A stretch of 29,065 nucleotides of DNA from Chloroflexi bacterium UBA4730 (GTDB lineage: Bacteria; Chloroflexota; Limnocylindria; P2-11E): NCBI GenBank assembly GCA_002404155.1, contig DHJC01000070.1, positions 1 through 29,065 on the forward strand. Direction: 5' to 3'. Positions within the stretch are counted from its first letter, which is position 1. Each line of letters opens with the position of its first letter. The notes under the pieces were generated by a model that searched no databases, was not told the origin of the DNA, and saw only the letters and a list, made by a program, of their open reading frames with translations. Positions 7,826 through 15,201 of this stretch are shown piece by piece. Position numbers and translations under genes: made by a program.

Positions 7826-8292
7826 TCGGCGGTGTACGTCCCAGTCTTGCCGCCGGTCTTTTCGACGAGCCGGATGTCGGTGAGGCGCGCGCCGCGCTCG
7901 ACGCTCTTCAGCATGTCGTAGAGGGTGAGGCCCGCGACGGCCACGGCGGTGAGCGCCTCCATCTCCACCCCGGTCGGCCCGGTCGTCGCGGCGAGCGCCT
8001 GGATCGCCAGGCCCTCGCCGGTGAGCTCGACATCGACGGCGAGGTGGGTGAGCGGGAGCGGGTGGGCCAACGGGATGAGTTCGCTCGTCTTCTTGGCGGC
8101 CATGATCCCCGCGATCCGCGCGGCCGCGATGACATCACCCTTCTTCGTCTTGCCCTCGCGCACGAGCGCGACCGTCTCGGGAGACACGCGCAGCAGCCCG
8201 CGCGCGATCGCCCGCCGGTCGGTCTCCGGTTTCTCGCCGATGTCGACCATGCGGGCCGCGCCTGTGTCATCGAGGTGGGTGAGCTTCTTCAT
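7822..8292 (-). CDS. moaC: Cyclic pyranopterin monophosphate synthase
   Basis: MoaC works with the radical-SAM enzyme MoaA to make cyclic pyranopterin monophosphate, the first molybdenum/tungsten cofactor intermediate. The 156-residue protein keeps the residues assigned to catalysis: K51 (KKGDV), H77 (PLAHPL), E110 and E112 (GVEMEAL), D126 and K129 (YDMLKS). The start ATG shares one base with the moeA stop (TGATG). moaA is not in the window and must be elsewhere if the pathway is complete. Confidence 0.96.
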   Translation of the reverse strand: MKKLTHLDDTGAARMVDIGEKPETDRRAIARGLLRVSPETVALVREGKTKKGDVIAAARIAGIMAAKKTSELIPLAHPLPLTHLAVDVELTGEGLAIQALAATTGPTGVEMEALTAVAVAGLTLYDMLKSVERGARLTDIRLVEKTGGKTGTYTAE

Positions 8293-9533
8293 CAGTGATC
8301 CTCCGGCAGATCGGTGCGGATGACCGTCACCGCCGCGCCGCGATCGAGGTGCTGCACCGTCTCCGGTACCTCGATGAACGAGTTCGCGAGCGCCATCGAG
8401 CGCAGGATGCCCGATCCCTGCGGGCCCGTCGTGCGCACGGTGCCCGTTCCCGGGTCGTAGACGCCGCGCGCGAAGAAGCGCAGCCCCGGCGGTGTGTCGA
8501 GCGTGTCGTCGAGCGTCGCCGTGACCCGGGGCCGGTGGAGCAGCGTGCGCCCGGCCATCTTCAGGAGCGCCGGCCGCACGAACAGCTCGAAGCCGAGCAG
8601 CGCCGACACCGGATTGCCGGGGAGGCCGAAGATGAGCTTGCCATCGATCTCGCCGAACGCGAGCGGCCGGCCCGGCCGGATCGCGATCGACCAGAAGTCC
8701 ATCGAGCCGAGCTCGTCGACGACCGGCTTCACGTGATCGTGATCGCCGACCGAGACGCCGCCGCTCGTCACGACGACGTCGGCCTGGCTCGCCGCGTCGC
8801 GCAGCGCGCGCCGGAGATCGTCCGCGTTGTCGCGCGCGATGCCGAACGGCACAGGCGTTGCGCCGACGGCGCGCGCCGCGCTCACCAGCGAGTAGCGGTT
8901 CGCGTCGCGGATCCGGCCCGGCGTGAGCTCTTGGTCGAGCTCGACCAGCTCGTCGCCGGTGGACAGCACCGCGACCCGCGGCCGCTGCACGACCGTCACC
9001 AGCTTGTGGCCGAGCGTCGCGAGCACGCCGATCTCCGCCGGGCGCAGCAGCGTTCGGCGCTGCAGGATCGTCTCGCCCGACGTCAGATCCTCGCCGGCCG
9101 CACGCACAGAGGTGCCGGGCGTCGTCGCGGCGGTGACGGTCACCGTGTCGGTGCGGTTGTCGGTGTCCTCGACGCGGACGACCGTGTCGGCGCCGTTGGG
9201 CATCGGCGCGCCGGTCATGATCCGCATCGCCTCGCCGGCGCCGACGCTGCCCGTCGGCGACGCGCCCGCCGCGATGTCGCCCGTGACCCGCAGCGTCACG
9301 GGCGCGGTCGCGACATCCGCGCCACGCACGGCGTATCCATCCATCGCGGAGTTGCGGAACGGCGGCACGTCGCGGTCGGCGACGATGTCCTCGGCGAGCG
9401 TCGCGCCGAGGGTGTCGAGCAGTGCCACGCGCTCGGTCGGTAGCTCGCGGACGCGCGCGAGGATGCGCTCGAGAGCCTCGTCCACGGACAGCGAGCGCCC
9501 GGCGGTGCGCGCGGAGGACGCGCTGACGGCCAT
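8292..9533 (-). CDS. moeA: Molybdopterin molybdenumtransferase
   Basis: MoeA inserts molybdate (or tungstate) into adenylylated molybdopterin. The 413-residue length is standard. Signatures include MDGYAVRG 64-71, MTGAPMPNGAD 106-116, STGDEL 191-196, SGGVSVGDHD 257-266, and FGLPGNPVSALLGFE further on. The C-terminal domain ends with FIEVPE. It lies 13 bp after tupC and overlaps moaC by one base. Close linkage to a tungstate transporter suggests that the metal inserted may be tungsten, but MoeA sequence alone does not show metal choice. Confidence 0.96.
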   Translation of the reverse strand: MAVSASSARTAGRSLSVDEALERILARVRELPTERVALLDTLGATLAEDIVADRDVPPFRNSAMDGYAVRGADVATAPVTLRVTGDIAAGASPTGSVGAGEAMRIMTGAPMPNGADTVVRVEDTDNRTDTVTVTAATTPGTSVRAAGEDLTSGETILQRRTLLRPAEIGVLATLGHKLVTVVQRPRVAVLSTGDELVELDQELTPGRIRDANRYSLVSAARAVGATPVPFGIARDNADDLRRALRDAASQADVVVTSGGVSVGDHDHVKPVVDELGSMDFWSIAIRPGRPLAFGEIDGKLIFGLPGNPVSALLGFELFVRPALLKMAGRTLLHRPRVTATLDDTLDTPPGLRFFARGVYDPGTGTVRTTGPQGSGILRSMALANSFIEVPETVQHLDRGAAVTVIRTDLPEDH

Positions 9534-9546
9534 ACGGCGAGTCTAA

Positions 9547-10614
9547 TTAATGTCGGATGCGGGGCAGGAGATGCGGAACCGTCGCCTTGAACGATGCGAC
9601 CACCTGGTCGCCGAGCGCGAGGCCCATCTCGCGCGCCGACTGGCGGGTCACGTGCGCGATGAGCGGGAACCCGCAGTCCAACACCAGGCGGGTGCGCCGG
9701 CCGATCGGCTCGATGCGGACGATCCGCGCGGGGAAGCTGTTCCGCGCGCTCGTGGTCGCGGCTTCGCGCGCGATGATCACGTCGTCGGGGCGCAGGCACA
9801 TGAGCGGAAAGTCGTCGCCTGCAGGGGGCGGCTCGGTGACCTCGACGTGCTGATCGGCGATCCGCAGGGTCGTGAGCTCATCGGTCGCGCGTTCGACGCG
9901 CGCCGGGATGACGTTCTCGATGCCGACGAACGCCGCGATCTCCGGATCGGTGGGCATGCCGAACACCGCCTCCGGCGTGTCGAGCTGGCGCAGCTCGCCG
10001 TTCATCACCACCCCGATCCGGTCGGCGAGCGAGAGCGCTTCGTCGCGATCGTGCGTCACCATCACAGTCGTCACGCCGCGCTCGCGCAGCACGCGCGCGA
10101 GGTCGGCGACGAGCGACTCGCGGGTCGGGGCATCGAGCGCGCTGAAGGGCTCGTCGAGGAACAGGATCTCGGGATCGGTCGCGAGCGCTCGCGCGATGCT
10201 CACGCGCTGGGCCTCGCCGCCTGACAGGCCGATGGCCGATCGGTCCGCGAGCTGGCCGACACTCAGGCGCGCCAGCTCCGTTTCGGCCCGCGCGTCGCGC
10301 TCGCGCTTCGATACGCCGCGGAGGGCGAGGCCGAGCGCGGCGTTCTCGCGTACCGAGCGATCCAGGAGGAGCGGACGCTGGAACACGACCGCGATGTGCC
10401 GCCGGTAGGCGTCCGCGTCTCGGACGGATGCGCCGCGGTATCTCAGATCGCCGTCGGTGCGTACGAGCGCGGCCAGGCCGAGCACGAGCGAGCTCTTCCC
10501 CGCGCCGTTCGGGCCGAGGAGCGCGAGGTGCTCGCCCTCGGCGAGGTCGATGCGCGCCGCGTGCGCGACCCGACGGTCCCCGCGGTACGCCACGAGGTCG
10601 CGGGCCTCGAGCAT
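9547..10614 (-). CDS. tupC: Tungstate/molybdate ABC transporter ATP-binding protein
   Basis: This 355-residue ATPase powers oxyanion import. Walker A GPNGAGKS is at 34-41, the Q-loop Q79 in VVFQR, signature LSGGE 130-134, Walker B ILFLDEP 150-156 and the switch histidine H188. A C-terminal Mop/TOBE domain (about 290-355, beginning SARNSFPARIVRIEPIG) probably binds oxyanion and feeds back on transport. The start is set at ATG 10614, which shares one base with the tupB stop (TGATG). The frame is open further upstream, but that part is only tupB in another frame. Confidence 0.92.
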   Translation of the reverse strand: MLEARDLVAYRGDRRVAHAARIDLAEGEHLALLGPNGAGKSSLVLGLAALVRTDGDLRYRGASVRDADAYRRHIAVVFQRPLLLDRSVRENAALGLALRGVSKRERDARAETELARLSVGQLADRSAIGLSGGEAQRVSIARALATDPEILFLDEPFSALDAPTRESLVADLARVLRERGVTTVMVTHDRDEALSLADRIGVVMNGELRQLDTPEAVFGMPTDPEIAAFVGIENVIPARVERATDELTTLRIADQHVEVTEPPPAGDDFPLMCLRPDDVIIAREAATTSARNSFPARIVRIEPIGRRTRLVLDCGFPLIAHVTRQSAREMGLALGDQVVASFKATVPHLLPRIRH

Positions 10615-11315
10615 CACCAGAGGTGCGGTCGCCGCTGCTGCGTATACGTCATGAATGCGGTGATGACGAAGATGACCGCGAGGAGGATGAACGCGAGCGC
10701 GAACGCGCTGCCGAACTCGCCCTTGCTCGTCTCGAGCGTGATCGCGGTCGTGAGGACCCGGGTGTCGCCCTTCACGTTGCATCCGACCATCTGCGACGCG
10801 CCGACCTCGCTGATGACGGCGCCGAATCCGACGATCACGGCACCGAGGACGAGCAGCCGTGACTCCTGGACGAGCAGCGACGCGGCCTGCCAGCGGGTGG
10901 CGCCGAGCGACAGCAGCTGGGTCCGGAGGAGCGGATCCACGCTCTGCAAGGCGATCGCGGTGAGCCCGATGACCGTCGGCGTCGCGAGGAGGTACTGCGC
11001 GATGACCATCCCCTGGCGCGTGCAGTACCAGTTGAGATCGCCGAGGGGGCCGCTCCGCCAGAGGAGCACGACGACGAAGAGGCCAACGGCGACGGGCGGC
11101 AGGCCCATGCCGGTGTTCACGAGGGAGAGGAGCAGCCGACGGCCACGGAACTGGGTCAGCCCGATGAGCGCGCCGAGCGGCACGCCGGTCAGCACGGCGA
11201 TCGCGGTCGCCGCACCGCTGACGACGAGCGACGCGACGGCGGCGTCGATAACGTCGGGGTCGAGCGCCGCGAGCTTGGCGACCGCGCCGGCGATGCCCTG
11301 GACGATGAGGTCCAT
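10614..11315 (-). CDS. tupB: Tungstate ABC transporter permease
   Basis: The 233-residue membrane protein has about five or six hydrophobic segments and the TupB-type coupling loop near ISEVGASQMVGCNVKGDTR, where it contacts the ATPase. Segments such as GMGLPPVAVGLFVVVLLWRSGPLG and TPTVIGLTAIALQ are typical of tungstate permeases, more than of ModB. Its ATG follows the tupA stop by 22 bp and its stop overlaps tupC. It forms the membrane channel of the TupABC importer. Confidence 0.9.
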   Translation of the reverse strand: MDLIVQGIAGAVAKLAALDPDVIDAAVASLVVSGAATAIAVLTGVPLGALIGLTQFRGRRLLLSLVNTGMGLPPVAVGLFVVVLLWRSGPLGDLNWYCTRQGMVIAQYLLATPTVIGLTAIALQSVDPLLRTQLLSLGATRWQAASLLVQESRLLVLGAVIVGFGAVISEVGASQMVGCNVKGDTRVLTTAITLETSKGEFGSAFALAFILLAVIFVITAFMTYTQQRRPHLW

Positions 11316-11337
11316 TTAATTAGGTGCAGCCGCTCGC

Positions 11338-12213
11338 CTAGCCGGACGGATCGGGCTGGCCCGCGTCGGGGAAGAACAGCTGCTGGCCGAACTTGTCGAC
11401 GCCGAAGCTCGCGATGAGCTTCTGCGTGTCAGCATTGACGAGGTAATCGGCGAAGGCGTTCGCGCCGGCGCTGTTCACCTTTGGGAACTTCGTTGGGCTG
11501 ACGGTGATGACGTGGTAGTAGTTGAGGAGCGGCGGATCCTTGTCCACGACGATCCCAAGGTCGAGCGAGGCCTTGCGCGCGACGTACGTCGAGCGATCGG
11601 TAATCGTGTACGCGCGCTTCTCGGACGCGATCTGCAGCGTCTGGCCCATGCCGGTCGCGGCCTCGACGTACCACGGCTTGGCCGGGGTGATGCCGGCCTG
11701 CTTCCAGAGGGACTTCTCGAGGACGTCGGTGCCGGAGTTGTCGCCCCGCGAGATGAACATCGCCTGCGCGGCCGCGATCGCGCGCAGCGCATCGAGCGCA
11801 CCCTTGCCCGTGATGCCCGCCGGATCGGCCGGCGGGCCGACGACGATGAAATCGTTGTGCATGACGAACAGCCGGCGATCGCCGTTGCCCTGCTTCATGA
11901 AGTCCTGCTCGAGCGACGGCGCGTGCACGAGCACCACGTCCGCGTCGCCGCGCGCGCCGATCGCGAGCGCCGCGCCGGTGCCGACCGCCGACGTCTTCAC
12001 CTTGTAGCCCGTCTTCTTCTCGAAGTCGGGGATAAGCACGTCGAGGAGGCCGCTGTCCTGCGTCGAGGTCGTTGTTGCCAGCAACAGGTCCGGGCGCGCG
12101 GGGGAGGGCGACGCGGATGGCGCCCCTTGGGTGGTGGCGACCGCAGTCGGCTGCGCTGCCGCGCACGCCGCCAGGACGATCGCAGAGCAGACGACCGAAA
12201 GAAACCGCCTCAT
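11338..12213 (-). CDS. tupA: Tungstate-binding lipoprotein
   Basis: This 291-residue protein is the extracellular substrate receptor of the importer. A signal peptide ends in a lipobox LAAC with lipidated C17, followed by a Ser/Thr/Pro-rich linker to about residue 41. The oxyanion site motif ATTTSTQDSGLLD (46-58), typical of TupA, follows, then SAVGTGAAL and GDADVVLVHAP. These favour tungstate over molybdate (ModA lacks TTTSTQDSG). The ATG overlaps the upstream regulator's stop by 4 nt (ATGA), and a GGAGG ribosome site lies 7 nt upstream. Exact selectivity needs binding data. Confidence 0.93.
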   Translation of the reverse strand: MRRFLSVVCSAIVLAACAAAQPTAVATTQGAPSASPSPARPDLLLATTTSTQDSGLLDVLIPDFEKKTGYKVKTSAVGTGAALAIGARGDADVVLVHAPSLEQDFMKQGNGDRRLFVMHNDFIVVGPPADPAGITGKGALDALRAIAAAQAMFISRGDNSGTDVLEKSLWKQAGITPAKPWYVEAATGMGQTLQIASEKRAYTITDRSTYVARKASLDLGIVVDKDPPLLNYYHVITVSPTKFPKVNSAGANAFADYLVNADTQKLIASFGVDKFGQQLFFPDAGQPDPSG

Positions 12214-12632
12214 GAGGGCACCTCCACGATGACGTTGGTCGCCTTCACGACGCAGATGACCTGGTCGCCGGCCTTCAGGCCGAGCTCCCGCACCGCTTCG
12301 GCGGTCAGCAAGCTCAACAGCCGATGCGGGCCGGCCTGCACCTCAACTGTCGCCGCGACACGGTCGATCTCGACCTTCGTCACGACGCCCGGGAAGCGAT
12401 TCCGGGCAGACTGGGCGACGATGGTCCGATCGGGAGAGGTCTTGCGCCGTCGGCTGAGCAGTCGCCGGATCTCGCTGGCCGCGACGAGGCGCTGGCCGCC
12501 GCCGGTGCGCGTCGTCTTCAGGGTGCCGTCCTCGGCCCACCGGCGGATCGTGTCGACCGAGACCCCGAGGATCTCCGCGGCCTGCCCGATGCGCAGGGGT
12601 GGTTGGACGTTCCTAGGTTTCTGCGTAGGCAT
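12210..12632 (-). CDS. Helix-turn-helix regulator with a Mop/TOBE oxyanion-binding domain
   Basis: The 140-residue protein joins an excisionase/MerR-like winged helix (about 13-58: IGQAAEILGVSVDTIRRW then GGGQRLVAASEI) to a single Mop/TOBE domain (about 74-138: SARNRFPGVVTKVEID to ICVVKATNVIVEV). It is most likely a one-component sensor of molybdate or tungstate that controls the operon it heads, doing the job of ModE with a different DNA-binding part. The Mop part resembles the C-terminus of TupC. The start is ATG 12632, since HTH homology begins right after it; the frame upstream is antisense to maf. Its start lies inside a CCTAGG inverted repeat. Confidence 0.85.
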   Translation of the reverse strand: MPTQKPRNVQPPLRIGQAAEILGVSVDTIRRWAEDGTLKTTRTGGGQRLVAASEIRRLLSRRRKTSPDRTIVAQSARNRFPGVVTKVEIDRVAATVEVQAGPHRLLSLLTAEAVRELGLKAGDQVICVVKATNVIVEVPS

Positions 12633-12639
12633 ACCTAGG
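12612..12639. promoter_or_regulatory. CCTAGG inverted repeat over the divergent starts
   Basis: CCTAGGT (12612-12618) and ACCTAGG (12633-12639) form a 7-bp inverted repeat with a 14-bp spacer. Each arm also contains the self-complementary CCTAGG. The right arm fills most of the 10-bp gap between the divergent start codons of the regulator (12632) and maf (12643). A TAGG-CATA-CCTA palindrome overlaps it. The placement fits an operator for autoregulation by the HTH-Mop protein. A TATCAT hexamer on the minus strand (12643-12648) could be the operon's -10. Confidence 0.45.
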
Positions 12640-12642
12640 TAG

Positions 12643-13326
12643 ATGATACGGCTGGCGTCGGGATCCCTACGGAGGCAGCAGCTCCTCGCGCTGCTCGGCG
12701 CGCCGTTCGCGGTCGTCGCGGCCGCGGTCGATGAGCGCGCCGCGGCGCGTCCCGCGCTCGCCAAGGCCGAAGCCGTCGCCCGCCCGGGCGACGTGACGCT
12801 TGCGGCCGACACGATGATCGAGCTCGACGGGGAGCGCATCGGCAAGCCGGCCGACGCGGCCGACGCGACGGCGATGCTCAAGCGGCTCGCCGGGCGGACC
12901 CACGTCGTTCGCACGGAGGTCGCGCTCATCGGCGCCGCCGGACGCCGGCTGAGCTTCGCTGTGCGCTCGACCGTCTCGATGGAGCCGACCGACGATGCGG
13001 CGATCCGTTCGTACGTCGCGACCGGAGAGCCCTTGGACAAGGCCGGCGCCTACGCCCTCCAAGGCCAGGGCGGACGACTCGTTGCGTGGTACGACGGGTG
13101 CTACTCCAACATCGTGGGTCTGCCGCTCTGCCACGCCTTCTACGGCCTCCGCCGGATGGGCGTCGCGACACCCGAACGACCCGAATCGGCGTTCACGGCA
13201 GCGTTCGGTTTCGTGTGCCCCGCGTGGCGCATCGCGGAGTCGCAGGGCCACTTCCTGCGGGACGGGGCGGAGTACGAGACCGCACACCGGAATCTCAGTG
13301 GCGTGACGATCGGGCCGTTCGGCTAA
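12643..13326 (+). CDS. maf: Maf-like nucleoside triphosphate pyrophosphatase, altered
   Basis: Maf proteins hydrolyse non-canonical or regulatory nucleoside triphosphates to monophosphates. Residues 1-172 match the fold: LASGSLRRQQLL (S6, R10, R11), VDE 29-31, AADTMI with D56, GKP 67-69, the DKAGAYALQGQGG block (132-144) and SNIVGLPL. Two features are odd. About ten residues seem to be missing between VDE and the LAKAEAVA helix, and a tail of about 50 residues (with CPAWRIAESQGHF) follows the Maf core. Its ATG is only 10 bp from the divergent regulator start. It converges on the methyltransferase with a 4-bp overlap of stop codons (CTAA). Confidence 0.8.
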   Translation: MIRLASGSLRRQQLLALLGAPFAVVAAAVDERAAARPALAKAEAVARPGDVTLAADTMIELDGERIGKPADAADATAMLKRLAGRTHVVRTEVALIGAAGRRLSFAVRSTVSMEPTDDAAIRSYVATGEPLDKAGAYALQGQGGRLVAWYDGCYSNIVGLPLCHAFYGLRRMGVATPERPESAFTAAFGFVCPAWRIAESQGHFLRDGAEYETAHRNLSGVTIGPFG

Positions 13327-14345
13327 GTCTTCTCCGCGACCCCGACGTAGAAGCGCGAGAAGGTCGTTTCGTCCGCGAGCCTGAGGCCCGCGTTCGCGCA
13401 GAGCTCAGCGAGCTCCGGCTTCGTGTTCAGCCGGTTGCCCCAGGTGAGCTCGAACCACTGCGCGAGCGCCGCGAAGCGCGCCGGCATCTTCCGCAGCTCG
13501 GCATCGGTCGTCGGGTACGTCTCGTCGAAGATCACGAACTGTCCCCCGGGCTTGAGTGCCCGCGCCACGGCGGCGAACGCGCCGGCTTTGTCTTTCGGAT
13601 CGATCTCGTGGATCACGAGGAAGCTGGTCGCCACGTCGTACGCGCCATCCTCGGCGAGCCGCTGAGCTTCCATCAGTCGAGCCTCGCAGCGGCCGGCGAG
13701 GTTCCGTTCGGCGATGAGCTTTCGGGCGAGCTCGATCGAGTACGGCTCGTTGTCGACGCCGACGCACGTGATCTTTGGGAAGCGCTCGGCGAGCTGCACG
13801 AGCGCCCACCCACCGCCGCAGCCGACGTCGAGGACCCGCGCCCCTGACGCGAACCGCGCCTGGAGCGACGGCAGCTTCGGGAGGACGAAGTCGGTGAAGA
13901 TCCGGGGGAGCGCCTGCAGGCCGTTCGCGACCGCCTCCATGAAGGCCCTGCCGTGCGCCTGGTACGGGACGCGGATGCCCGTCCGAAATCGCTGGACATA
14001 GCTCGCGTAGTCCTCGCCGACGACCTGATGGGTGCGCGCCGCGCCGCCGAGGTAGAAGGTCGCGCTCGGCGTGCCGAGGATCTGATCGAAGTGCGGCGCC
14101 ATCCGCCAGCCGTCGCCGTCGTGCTCGACGAGCTCGAACGCGAAGGCCGTGCGGACCAGCACGTCGGTGTAGAAGGGGTCCGTCCCGAGCTGCGTCGCGA
14201 GCGCGTCGGACGTGCCTCCCGGCCGCGCGGTGATCGCTTCCCACACGCCGAGCTCGCGCCCGATCTCGAGCAGGTGCGTCGCGTGATAGCCGGCGATGAG
14301 GTCGTAGAGCTTTGTGACCTGTTCTGGAAGCGTGGGTTCGGCCAT
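13323..14345 (-). CDS. Class I SAM-dependent methyltransferase with N-terminal winged helix
   Basis: The 340-residue protein has an N-terminal winged-helix dimerisation domain (about 15-90), then a Rossmann methyltransferase. Motif I VLDVGCGGGW is at 171-180, and D198 in CVGVDNE is the ribose-binding acid. Later motifs are DVATSFLVIHEI and LKPGGQFVIFDE. The layout resembles O-methyltransferases of secondary metabolism and the Rv2258c-like group; substrate unknown. It is the last gene of a three-gene minus-strand unit, 15 bp after the degenerate GGDEF gene. Confidence 0.85.
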   Translation of the reverse strand: MAEPTLPEQVTKLYDLIAGYHATHLLEIGRELGVWEAITARPGGTSDALATQLGTDPFYTDVLVRTAFAFELVEHDGDGWRMAPHFDQILGTPSATFYLGGAARTHQVVGEDYASYVQRFRTGIRVPYQAHGRAFMEAVANGLQALPRIFTDFVLPKLPSLQARFASGARVLDVGCGGGWALVQLAERFPKITCVGVDNEPYSIELARKLIAERNLAGRCEARLMEAQRLAEDGAYDVATSFLVIHEIDPKDKAGAFAAVARALKPGGQFVIFDETYPTTDAELRKMPARFAALAQWFELTWGNRLNTKPELAELCANAGLRLADETTFSRFYVGVAEKT

Positions 14346-14360
14346 CGCCCGAAGGCTACG

Positions 14361-15176
14361 TCAGGCGGCGGGCTGTGCCTCGCCGTCGGAGCGCAGCGAG
14401 TCCTCGGCTGCGCGGAGCAACGCGCCGGTCGTGCCGATCTCGACGGTCCATGCGGCGCCTCCGGCGTGCACGTGCCAGCGCGCGCCGTGGAACGCCCGCA
14501 CGCTCGCGGTCATCGACCGCACGAGCTCGTCGACGCGTGCGCGGGCGAGGGTCGCGAGCGGCAGGTCGTCGGGCCGCGGCGCGACGAGCGCGATCCCGTC
14601 GTCGCCGTAGCGGAACGCGCTCACGTCGCCGCCGAAGAGCGTCGTCGCGCCGCCGAGCGAGGCGCGGATCGCGCGGTGCACCATCGCGCGTCTCGTTGCT
14701 TCGTTCGGCTGCTCGATCCCGATCGCGACGAGCACCACGCAGAATGGCCGGCCACCCTCGCGCGCCGCTGCCACCCGGTCGCGGACGTACGCGACGAGCA
14801 CGCGCTCGGCGTACGCGTCGGCGACCTTCGCGCGGTACGGCGGGACGGCTTCCGCGACCACGGGGGCCGGCCGTGGCGCGACGTCGCCGAGCAGTCGCGT
14901 GACGCTGGGCATGACCACCGACCAGCGCTCGCGTTCCACGATGCGCTCGGCGGCGCCGAGCGCCGTGAGCGCGACCATCCCATCGCGCGCCGGGGTGAGG
15001 TGGCCGCCCTCCAGTAGTGACTGCAGCGCCCGGCCGAACGCGCCCGTCGCGAACGGGAGCTTCTCGGCCGCGACGCGCACGAGCAGCGATGCCGGGCGCG
15101 CAGGCGCGCTGCTCAGCGTGTCGAGCAGATAGAAGCGGAAGAACGCGGTCGCAAGACCGGTGGTGGCGGGACGCAC
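14361..15176 (-). CDS. Winged-helix protein with degenerate GGDEF domain
   Basis: This 271-residue soluble protein is not one I recognise as a whole. Residues about 12-80 look like a winged helix (FYLLDTLSSAPARPASLLVR to TPARDGMVALTALG). From about 118 on, the pattern follows a GGDEF domain: a central strand CVVLVAIGIEQPNE (normally LDIDxFKxIND), then FRYGDDGIALV (188-198) at the GGDEF position, and a closing ALLRAAEDSLRSDG like the usual 'Ad.aLy.AK..G'. The Mg-binding aspartate and the GGDEF signature are lost, so cyclase activity is unlikely; nucleotide sensing or protein contact is possible. The GTG start at 15176 is the best in-frame choice, 25 bp after the BTAD gene. Confidence 0.6.
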   Translation of the reverse strand: MRPATTGLATAFFRFYLLDTLSSAPARPASLLVRVAAEKLPFATGAFGRALQSLLEGGHLTPARDGMVALTALGAAERIVERERWSVVMPSVTRLLGDVAPRPAPVVAEAVPPYRAKVADAYAERVLVAYVRDRVAAAREGGRPFCVVLVAIGIEQPNEATRRAMVHRAIRASLGGATTLFGGDVSAFRYGDDGIALVAPRPDDLPLATLARARVDELVRSMTASVRAFHGARWHVHAGGAAWTVEIGTTGALLRAAEDSLRSDGEAQPAA

Positions 15177-15201
15177 ACGTGCATCTGCGGCAGCGGCTTG
15201 C

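Noticed and set aside
9543..11323. AT-rich octamer TTAATTAG at 11316-11323 (+) and 9543-9550 (-), just upstream of tupB and moeA
   Set aside because: Two copies of a nearly palindromic 8-mer inside one operon, at different distances from the starts, are not enough to call a regulatory element.
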